Source of the DNA: Opitutia bacterium UBA6410
GTDB taxonomy: Bacteria > Verrucomicrobiota > Verrucomicrobiia > Opitutales > Intestinicryptomonadaceae
Assembly: GCA_002437405.1 (NCBI GenBank)
Contig: DJPO01000061.1
Location: forward strand, 1 to 24,066
Length of the DNA: 24,066 nt
Direction: 5' to 3'
Part shown: piece after piece, positions 1 to 7,100 of the stretch
Layout of the letters: the number at the start of each line of letters is the position of its first letter
Numbering within the stretch: the stretch's first letter is position 1
Made by a program: the position numbers and the translations under genes
Notes under the pieces: model-generated
What the model saw: only the letters and a program-made list of their open reading frames with translations
Database searches by the model: none
What the model was told of the DNA's origin: nothing

Positions 1-16
1 TCTTTGTAAACAAATA

Positions 17-46
17 CGGCGGGGGCGGCATACACCGACCCCGCCG
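17..46 (-). terminator. Candidate terminator after the PEP-CTERM gene
   Basis: An 8-bp GC-only stem (CGGCGGGG at 17-24, CCCCGCCG at 39-46) with a 14-nt loop lies just downstream of the minus-strand stop codon at 61. The tract after it on the minus strand (tatttgttt) is only moderately T-rich, so termination would be moderate at best. Confidence 0.45.
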
Positions 47-60
47 CAGCTTTTATTGGA

Positions 61-1317
61 TTACTTTCTTCTGCGCAGCACCGCAAAACTCAATGCTGCC
101 GCACCCAACATTGCCGCCACCGTCGCGGGTTCGGGGACTACTTGAGTGTTGATATGTATTGTACCTCCACCAATATCCTTATAACTTGCTGAAAATTCGC
201 CGTTATTACCCTTAACGGTAAATTCGGAACCGCTTTCAAGTGCGGCAATAACGACGCTCGCGTTTTCGCCGAAAATACTTCCAAGATTGAACGAAACATC
301 GGAATCAGCGGAAAAATCTTCGCAAAATGCAATCGTCAGTTTTTCAAAAGAAATTTTACTTGACGAAACATTTGCATCGCTTGCCACCGAAATAGTATTT
401 TCAACGGTTAAAGCACTGGCACTATTTAATGTCGAATTACTGCCGACAAATACATCGGAAGCAGCGACGGTATCGGCTGTCATTTTTGCTCCATTTTCTA
501 TGGAAATTACGGATTTAGACGTAATAGTAGACAACGCGATTGATGAATTCTCGCCCGATACCGAAATTTCCGCAGGTGTATAAAGGCTGTATTTCGAGTA
601 TGTCGATTTTATTTGAGAACCGTCGTCAACAATAATTTTTCCGTGAAACGTGGAATTCGCACTATACTTTGGGTTGTTATAGGACGAGTCGGAAAGGGTC
701 AAAGATGTATTGTTTTTCAATATCAAGCTAAAATCCTCCGCGGTTGTCATGCCTCCCATGCTTCCGCCCGAGAAAATTTTACCGACATTTGCGGTTGCAC
801 CGTCAAGTGTTATACTTCCCTTTTTTGAATAAATTCTAAATTGATTTGCCTCAACCGAACCGCCTTTCAAAACGACGGAACTGTTGGAATCTACGCGGAA
901 ACCGTTTGTTCCAGACAATTTTATTGTGGCATTTTCGGCGCAAAAAGAAGCTCCATCGTCCGAAAACCAAAGTTGATCTCCAGAAACAACATTATTTCCT
1001 TTTAGGGTAATGTTTGTCTTCCCGATTTGAATCCAACCGCCTACATATGTATTTGTATTTCTGTTAAGAACTTCGGATGTTATATTAACACCGTTTTCAA
1101 CAATTACATTCGTTGGTGGCGCAACTTTCCATTTCGCCGCTTCGCCAGACTTGAAATTATCTTGCCCGTTTATGCTGATGTTTTTTGACGGAGCAACGTT
1201 TTCTCTAATGGTTGCACTATCGTCTATGAAGTAAATTGTATTTGTATTAACGCGTTCCCAGCCATATGCCGCGACGCATGCCGACAAAACAATTATAGAT
1301 GTTATATGCTTGTTCAT
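61..1317 (-). CDS. PEP-CTERM autotransporter-like surface protein
   Basis: This 418-aa protein is predicted to be exported. It starts with a short basic, then hydrophobic segment (about residues 1-18, MNKHITSIIVLSACVAAYG) that looks like a signal peptide. It ends with a PEP-CTERM tail: Pro-Glu-Pro at about 395-397, a hydrophobic helix (about 399-414) and RRRK at the C terminus. In this family the tail is a sorting signal processed by an exosortase at the inner membrane. The middle is rich in Ser, Asn, Thr and Gly with short hydrophobic strands, as expected of a beta-helix passenger. I recognise no catalytic motif and cannot assign a substrate. It is less GC-rich than the metabolic genes nearby, which is common for such surface proteins. 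The ATG at 1317 lacks a clear Shine-Dalgarno. No exosortase gene is in the window. Confidence 0.82.
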   Translation of the reverse strand: MNKHITSIIVLSACVAAYGWERVNTNTIYFIDDSATIRENVAPSKNISINGQDNFKSGEAAKWKVAPPTNVIVENGVNITSEVLNRNTNTYVGGWIQIGKTNITLKGNNVVSGDQLWFSDDGASFCAENATIKLSGTNGFRVDSNSSVVLKGGSVEANQFRIYSKKGSITLDGATANVGKIFSGGSMGGMTTAEDFSLILKNNTSLTLSDSSYNNPKYSANSTFHGKIIVDDGSQIKSTYSKYSLYTPAEISVSGENSSIALSTITSKSVISIENGAKMTADTVAASDVFVGSNSTLNSASALTVENTISVASDANVSSSKISFEKLTIAFCEDFSADSDVSFNLGSIFGENASVVIAALESGSEFTVKGNNGEFSASYKDIGGGTIHINTQVVPEPATVAAMLGAAALSFAVLRRRK

Positions 1318-1345
1318 ATGCTTTTTTTATTTTGAGCAAGCGAAC

Positions 1346-1364
1346 ATAGTATTTGAAATACTAT
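1346..1364. repeat. 19-bp palindrome, copy 1 (ATAGTATTTGAAATACTAT)
   Basis: Perfect palindrome apart from its central base, about 30 bp upstream of the PEP-CTERM start codon. A near-identical copy lies at 1514-1532. It could be an operator, or half of it could serve as a -10 element (TACTATG on the minus strand). The 1318-1568 spacer holds no convincing gene; apart from the two palindromes it is AT-rich DNA. Confidence 0.6.
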
Positions 1365-1513
1365 ACCCTATGATGAAATCATAACGCTATGGCTTTTAAC
1401 GCATTATTTCCGAGACAAAGCGGTGGAAGCGGGCGCGGCAGGGTATGATTTATTGCGTAATTATTATTCAGAATATACTTGTAATCAATATTTTGCGAAA
1501 ATTTTACTTGACC

Positions 1514-1532
1514 GTAGTATTTCAAATACTAT
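1514..1532. repeat. 19-bp palindrome, copy 2 (GTAGTATTTCAAATACTAT)
   Basis: Matches the reverse complement of the palindrome at 1346-1364 at 18 of 19 positions. The two copies enclose about 150 bp with no gene. Confidence 0.6.
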
Positions 1533-1568
1533 GGCGTTTTTTGCGTTTGCGGCGGGCGCAAAAAAAGA

Positions 1569-1601
1569 AAAGGGATAGGAGCTATTCGCTTCTATCCCTT
1601 T
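1569..1601 (-). terminator. Rho-independent terminator of the glutamine synthetase gene
   Basis: Ten-bp stem AAAGGGATAG (1569-1578) with CTATCCCTTT (1592-1601). On the minus strand it is followed by a T-rich run (ttttcttttttt, opposite the A-tract at 1561-1571). A T-tract also follows on the plus strand, so it could work both ways. A second, weaker hairpin (GAGAGGG 1623-1629, CCCTCTC 1642-1648) sits between it and the stop codon. Confidence 0.75.
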
Positions 1602-1659
1602 TTATATAACCAACCTAAAACCGAGAGGGGCGCGGAGGCGTCCCTCTCTATGAAATTGC

Positions 1660-3792
1660 TTAGTAAACGAAGAGCAGTTCGCTGTACTTGGGCATCGGCC
1701 AGAGGTCGTCGGAGACTTCCAGCTCGAGCTTGTCGGCTGCCGCTCTTACGGCGTTCATCGCGTCGATTTTCGGCTGTGTCGCGTCCTTCTTGAGGACTGT
1801 CTCGAGGGCTACGTTTGCCTTGTCGAGGGCGTCGACGAGGGTTGCGACGAGCTTGCACTTGCCAGTTAGCGCCGCGCTCTTGACGCCCGCAGTCTTTGCG
1901 ACCGCCGCGTCCGAGGAGAGTTTGCCGAGGTATTCGAGGCACGCGGGCATAATCATCGTCTTGGAGATGTTAAGCGCGAGGGCAGCTTCGATGTGCACCT
2001 TTTTGGTGTACTCTTCCATGAAGACTTCGTAGCGACTCTTGAGTTCGGACGCCTTGAATACGCCGTACTTTTCGAAGAGGGCGATATTGTCGGGCTTGAC
2101 GAGCGGCTTGAGGGCTTCGGGCGTATTGTGGAGGTTGGGCAGACCGCGCTTTGCGGCTTCCTTCTTCCATGCGTCGTTGTAGCCGTCGCCGTTGAACACG
2201 ACTCTCTTGTGCTTCTTTACGATGTCTTGGAGAATCTTTTGCAGACCCTTCTGGAATTCCGCCTTGGAGAGAGCCTCGAGCTTTGTTGCGATTTCGTCGA
2301 AAGCTTCGGCGACAATCGTGTTGAGCACGATGTTCGGGCTTGCGCAGGACTGCGACGAGCCCGCCGCGCGGAATTCGAATTTGTTGCCCGTGAAGGCGAA
2401 GGGGCTGGTGCGGTTTCTGTCCGTCACATCGCAGGGGAGCGGCGGGAGGGTGTCTACGCCGATTTTGATGAACTTGCTGTTCTTCGAGCTCTTGGCTTCG
2501 CCCGCTTCAATCTGGTTGATGATGTCGGAGAGCTGGTCGCCGAGGAACATCGAGATGATTGCCGGCGGAGCTTCGTTCGCGCCCAAGCGGTGGTCGTTGC
2601 CCGCGCCCGCGGTTGCGGAGCGCAGCAGGTCGGCGTGTTCGTCTACAGCCTTGATAACCGCGCAGAGGGTCGTCATAAAGATGGCGTTTTCGTGCGGGTT
2701 TGTGCCAGGGTTGAGGAGGTTGCGGTCGCCGACGGAAATCGACCAGTTGTTGTGCTTGCCCGAACCGTTGATTCCCGCGAAGGGCTTTTCGTGGAGCAGG
2801 CATTCGAAGCCGTGTTTTTCTGCGGTGTTTCTGAGGATTTCCATAATCATCATATTATGGTCAATCGCCAGATTCAATTCCTCGAACACGGGCGCGATTT
2901 CGAACTGCGCGGGCGCGACTTCGTTGTGGCGCGTTTTGGCGGGAATGCCGATTCTCCACAATTCCCTGTCGACTTCGCTCATAAAGCTGATTATGCGCGG
3001 TTGAATCGAGCCGAAATAGTGGTCTTCGAGCTGCTGGTGCTTGACCGGCGGCGCGCCGAAGAGCGTGCGACCCGTCTGCATGAGGTCGGGGCGGAGAATG
3101 TAGAGGGATTTGTCTACGAGGAAGTATTCCTGTTCCGCTCCGAGCGTTACCGAAACGCGGTCTTCCGTTTTTACGCCGAAGCACTTGAGCAGACGCTTTG
3201 CCTGCATGCTGAGCACCTGTATGGAGCGCAAAAGGGGAGTCTTTTTATCGAGAACTTCGCCCGTGTACGAGCAGAACATCGTGGGGATACAGAGCGTTGC
3301 GACGCCCGCGATGCGCTTGATGAATGCGGGGGAAGTCGGATCCCAAGCGGTGTAGCCGCGGGCTTCGAAAGTCGAGCGCAGGCCGCCCGAGGGGAAGGAC
3401 GAGGCGTCGGGTTCGCCGAGAATGAGGTTTTTGCCCGAGAAGCGTGTGATTGCCTGTCCGTCCTTGGCGGGTTCGAGGAAAGCGTCGTGCTTTTCCGCGC
3501 TCGCGCCTGTGAGGGGAAGGAACCAGTGGGTGTAGTGGGTCGCGCCTCGGCTCATCGCCCAGATTTTCATTGCGTGCGCAACGTCGTCGGCGACGGCGGG
3601 GTCGAGCGGTACGCCCTGACGAATCGTATCGAGAAGTTTTTTGTAAATCGGCTTCGAGACATAGTCTTCGAGCGTCTTGAGCCCGAATGTGTCGATTCCG
3701 TATTCTTCGTCGACGCGGTATGGCTTTATTTCCGTATCGTACTCGGCGGTGCGGGCGGCGATAGCGGTCAATGCTTTCTTTCTTGCATTCAT
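1660..3792 (-). CDS. glnN: Type III glutamine synthetase (GlnN)
   Basis: ATP-dependent ligation of ammonium to glutamate in the cytosol, the first step of the GS/GOGAT pathway. At 710 aa it has the length of the GSIII family (about 700-730 aa) rather than the ~470 aa of GSI. Visible family motifs are HNEVAPAQFEIAP near residue 286, NGSGKHNNWS near 340, GAGNDHRLGANEAPP near 395, and TGNKFEFRAAGSSQS near 466. The C-terminal helical extension ends LWPMPKYSELLF. It is divergent from gltB, with a sigma-54-type promoter about 45 bp upstream of the ATG at 3792, which suggests induction under nitrogen limitation. The ATG is favoured because it fits the promoter position and the family N terminus. Long open frames on the opposite strand (for example 1993-3813) are shadows caused by codon bias. 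Confidence 0.96.
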   Translation of the reverse strand: MNARKKALTAIAARTAEYDTEIKPYRVDEEYGIDTFGLKTLEDYVSKPIYKKLLDTIRQGVPLDPAVADDVAHAMKIWAMSRGATHYTHWFLPLTGASAEKHDAFLEPAKDGQAITRFSGKNLILGEPDASSFPSGGLRSTFEARGYTAWDPTSPAFIKRIAGVATLCIPTMFCSYTGEVLDKKTPLLRSIQVLSMQAKRLLKCFGVKTEDRVSVTLGAEQEYFLVDKSLYILRPDLMQTGRTLFGAPPVKHQQLEDHYFGSIQPRIISFMSEVDRELWRIGIPAKTRHNEVAPAQFEIAPVFEELNLAIDHNMMIMEILRNTAEKHGFECLLHEKPFAGINGSGKHNNWSISVGDRNLLNPGTNPHENAIFMTTLCAVIKAVDEHADLLRSATAGAGNDHRLGANEAPPAIISMFLGDQLSDIINQIEAGEAKSSKNSKFIKIGVDTLPPLPCDVTDRNRTSPFAFTGNKFEFRAAGSSQSCASPNIVLNTIVAEAFDEIATKLEALSKAEFQKGLQKILQDIVKKHKRVVFNGDGYNDAWKKEAAKRGLPNLHNTPEALKPLVKPDNIALFEKYGVFKASELKSRYEVFMEEYTKKVHIEAALALNISKTMIMPACLEYLGKLSSDAAVAKTAGVKSAALTGKCKLVATLVDALDKANVALETVLKKDATQPKIDAMNAVRAAADKLELEVSDDLWPMPKYSELLFVY

Positions 3793-3835
3793 TGTGTTCC
3801 TTTGTGTTGTTAAATTTTAGGGACGCTTTTTTGTT

Positions 3836-3853
3836 AAGCACGTTCCGTGCCAG
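3836..3853 (-). promoter_or_regulatory. Sigma-54 (-24/-12) promoter of glnN
   Basis: Read on the minus strand the sequence is CTGGCACGGAACGTGCTT. The consensus TGGCACG-N4-TTGCWT is matched with one substitution in the -12 half, and the GG and GC dinucleotides are separated by exactly the required 10 nt. Transcription would start near 3826, giving a leader of about 35 nt before the ATG at 3792. Confidence 0.8.
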
Positions 3854-3865
3854 TTTTTGTGGAAG

Positions 3866-3941
3866 CGTCGAAAAATGCCGATTTTCGGTACTTTTACTCT
3901 AATATTTATATATATGCGCCCAATGCTGACATTTTTCGACG
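3866..3941. repeat. 12-bp inverted repeat flanking an AT-rich segment
   Basis: CGTCGAAAAATG at 3866-3877 is repeated exactly as its reverse complement at 3930-3941, 52 bp apart. The enclosed segment is AT-rich and includes a run of alternating T and A. It lies between the glnN promoter and the palindrome array and may be part of the control region or a large cruciform. Confidence 0.45.
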
Positions 3942-3967
3942 GTTTTCCAAGCCTTTTATTCCTTGCG

Positions 3968-4025
3968 CGACAAAATAGTAGCGACAATTTTGTTGCGACA
4001 ACTTTGTCGTGCGACAATTTTGTCG
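3968..4025. promoter_or_regulatory. Tandem palindrome array, candidate sigma-54 enhancer
   Basis: Three 14-bp palindromes of the form CGACAA-N2-TTGTCG lie at 3982-3995 (last half TTGTTG), 3996-4009 and 4012-4025 (perfect). A decayed fourth unit is at 3968-3981. The units are contiguous or 2 bp apart. The array is about 110-170 bp from both sigma-54 promoters, the usual place for an activator-binding site. It is neither the classical NifA site (TGT-N10-ACA) nor the NtrC site. A further CGACAA half-site is at 4125-4130, next to the gltB -24 box. The likely, unproven, binder is the activator encoded at 10151. Confidence 0.6.
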
Positions 4026-4102
4026 TGATTGTAAAGGGCTTAAGGTTGTAAATTTGCGTAATATTTGGGGCGGAATTTCATCGGAGTTTTTAATTTTAGA
4101 TT

Positions 4103-4115
4103 TATCAATAAGTTG
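4103..4115 (+). promoter_or_regulatory. IHF-like site (TATCAATAAGTTG)
   Basis: Matches WATCAA-N4-TTR at every defined position and lies between the palindrome array and the gltB -24 box, where IHF bends DNA in many sigma-54 promoters. A 13-bp degenerate match can arise by chance, and the presence of IHF in this organism is unknown. Confidence 0.35.
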
Positions 4116-4132
4116 CGCTAAATGCGACAAAA

Positions 4133-4150
4133 TTGGCACGGCATCTGCTT
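4133..4150 (+). promoter_or_regulatory. Sigma-54 (-24/-12) promoter of gltB
   Basis: TTGGCACGGCATCTGCTT matches TTGGCACG-N4-TTGCTT with one substitution in the -12 half, and the GG-N10-GC spacing is exact. Transcription would start near 4159-4160, about 24 nt before the ATG at 4184. This shows that an upstream in-frame TTG at 4133 lies inside the promoter and cannot be the start codon. Confidence 0.82.
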
Positions 4151-4183
4151 AATAAAAGGCAACAAATAAATCGCACTTTAATT

Positions 4184-7100
4184 ATGCAGGAAAACAAGAT
4201 AAACCACAGCTACTTTCCCCAAGCGCAGGGAATGTACAATTCAGTAAACGAACACGACGCTTGCGGAGTGGGGCTGGTTGCCGACATCAACGCAATCGGC
4301 AAGCACGAAATTGTCGAAAACGGCGTCGAGATTCTCGAAAGACTCATGCATCGCGGCGCGGTCGGCGGCGACGCGCAAACGGGCGACGGCGCGGGCATTA
4401 TGACGCAAATCCCCGACGAATTTTTCCGCCGCGAAATCCCCAATCTCCCCGAAAAGGGCAAGTATGGCGTAGGTATGACTTTTCTGCCGCGCGACGAAAA
4501 TGTCGCAAACGCCTGCCGCGTGATTGTCGAGACCGACATCATCGAAGAGGGCTTGGAATTGCTATGCTGGAGGGAAGTTCCCGTCAATATGTCGGCAATC
4601 GGCGGAATGGCGTTGGAATCGTGCCCGAAGATTGTCCAATTTTTCGTCAAGGGCGCGAAGGACGAAGACACCTCCGCTTTCGAACGCTCTCTATATATAC
4701 TGCGCCGCAGAATCGAAAAGGACGTCGACGCCAAGACCACTGCGGGCGACACTTTTTATATTTGCACGCTTTCCTGCCGCACAATCGTCTACAAGGGCTT
4801 GCTGAACGCTCCGCAGCTGCGCAACTTCTTCCCCGACTTGGCGGATGCCGACTACAAGAGCGCAATCGCCCTCGTCCACCAGCGGTACAGCACCAACACT
4901 TTCCCGACTTGGCAGCTCGCCCAGCCGTTCCGCTATCTGGCGCATAACGGCGAAATCAACACCCTGCGAGGCAACCTCAACCAAATGCGCTCGCGCGAGA
5001 CGCACTTCGAATCGCCGCTTTTCGGCGAGGACATCAAGAAGGTAATCCCCGTAATCCGCGAGGGGCAGAGCGACTCCGCGTGCCTCGACAACGCCGTCGA
5101 GCTTTACACGTCGGCGGGGCGTTCGCTCCCGCACACGATGTTGATGCTCGTGCCGCAGGCGTGGGGCAGAAATTTTTATGTCAGCAAGGACATTCAGGGA
5201 TTCTTCGAATACCACTCGGGGCTTTCCGAACCGTGGGACGGCCCCGCAGCCTTGGCGTTTACCGATGGCGTCAACGCGGGCGCGCTGCTCGACCGCAACG
5301 GTTTGCGCCCCGCGCGCTTTACGCTGACAAAGGGCGGCAAGTTCGTCTTGGCGTCCGAAACGGGCGTGCTTGACATCGCGCCGTCGGAAGTCGTAATGCG
5401 CGGCAGACTCGGCGCGGGCGAGATGATATACCTCGACCTCGTCAAGCACCGCATACTTTTCGACAAGGAAATCAAGACGCTCGTCGCGCGCAGCAAGCCC
5501 TACCGCAGATGGGTGGACGCCAACAGAATCACCCTCAGCGGGATTTTCGAAAGCGTCCCCGAGCCGATTGTCGGCGAAAACCTCGTCCAGCGTCAGAAGC
5601 TCTTCGGCTACACCGCTGAGGACTTGGATATGATTTTGCGCCCGATGTGCGAAACTGCAAAGGAACCCACAGGCTCGATGGGCAACGACGCCGCTTTGGC
5701 GGTTCTCTCCGAAAAGCCGCAGCTGCTCTACGACTACTTCAAGCAGCTTTTCGCGCAGGTCACCAACCCGCCGATCGACCCGATTCGCGAAGAGCTCGTA
5801 ATGAGCCTTATGACGTACATCGGCAATCAGGGCAACACGCTCGCTGAGCTGCCTACGCACGCGCATTTGCTCAAGCTCCCGCACCCGATTCTCGCGAACC
5901 GCGACATCGCCTGCATACTTTCGTCGAAGGTCGAAAACTTTCAGGCGGAGCGCATAACGGCGGAATTTTCGGCAATCGGCGGGGAGAAGGCGCTGCGCGA
6001 GGCTCTCGAAAAGATTTCCGACGCCGCGGAAAACGCGGTCAAGGGCGGCAAGAGCGTCATAATTCTCAGCGACAAGAACCTCTCCTACGGCTATGCGCCG
6101 ATTCCGATGTTGCTGGCGGTCGCGGCGGTCAACCGCAGACTCATCGACAGGCAGCTGCGTACCAGCGCGGGCATTATCGCCGAAACTGGCGAAGCGCGCG
6201 AAATCGCCCACTTCTGCCTGCTGCTCGGCTACGGAGCGACGGCAATCAACCCGTATTTGGCGATTGAGACAATCGCGAATATGGTCGACAACAAGCAGAT
6301 TGCGGGCGTCGACGCGGCGGTCGCGGTTGCGAACTACATCAAGGCGGTTTGCAAGGGCATTTTGAAGGTTATGTCGAAGATGGGTATTTCGACGCTGCGC
6401 AGCTACCGTCAGGCTCAGGTTTTCGAGGCTGTCGGTTTGGGGCGCGAGCTTGTCGACGCCTATTTTGCACCGACCGCCTCGCGCGTTGGCGGCATAGGCT
6501 TGGCGGAAATCGCAAAGGAAACGCTCGAACGCTACCACAATGCGCACTACCCGAAGCCGAACTTTGAAAACGTGCTCGAGAACATCGGCAAGTACAAGTT
6601 CCGCAAGGACGGCGAGCACCACCTCTGGACTCCCGCGACAATCACGCTTTTGCAGCGCGCCGTTCGCGAAAACGACATCGCCAAGTACCGCGAGTACGCC
6701 GAATTCATCAACAATCAGGCGCACCACCTCTGCACGTTGCGCGGGCTTTTCAAGTTCAAGCCGACAAAGGCGATACCGATTGAAGAGGTCGAAAGCGTGG
6801 AATCGATTATCCACAGATTCGTAACGGGCGCGATGAGCTTCGGCTCGATTAGCCCCGAAGCGCACGAGACCATCGCGCTTGCCATGAACAGGCTCGGCGG
6901 AATGAGCAACAGCGGCGAGGGCGGCGAAGACCCCGCAAGATACAAGGGCATCGGCACGCCCGACAACAAGTCGAGCGCAATCAAGCAGGTCGCCAGCGGC
7001 AGATTCGGCGTAACTGCCGAATACCTCATCAACGCCCGCGAGCTTCAAATCAAGGTTGCGCAGGGCGCGAAGCCCGGCGAGGGCGGACAGCTCCCTGGCC

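Noticed and set aside
1993..3813. A 606-aa open frame on the plus strand opposite glnN
   Set aside because: It is fully antisense to a well-supported enzyme, has a composition dictated by the complementary codons, and shows no recognisable motif.
3968..4025. CRISPR-like interpretation of the short repeats
   Set aside because: The units are contiguous 14-bp palindromes with no spacers and no cas genes nearby.
4133..4183. Upstream in-frame TTG start for gltB adding 17 residues
   Set aside because: The TTG lies inside the sigma-54 promoter and before the expected transcription start; the ATG at 4184 fits better.
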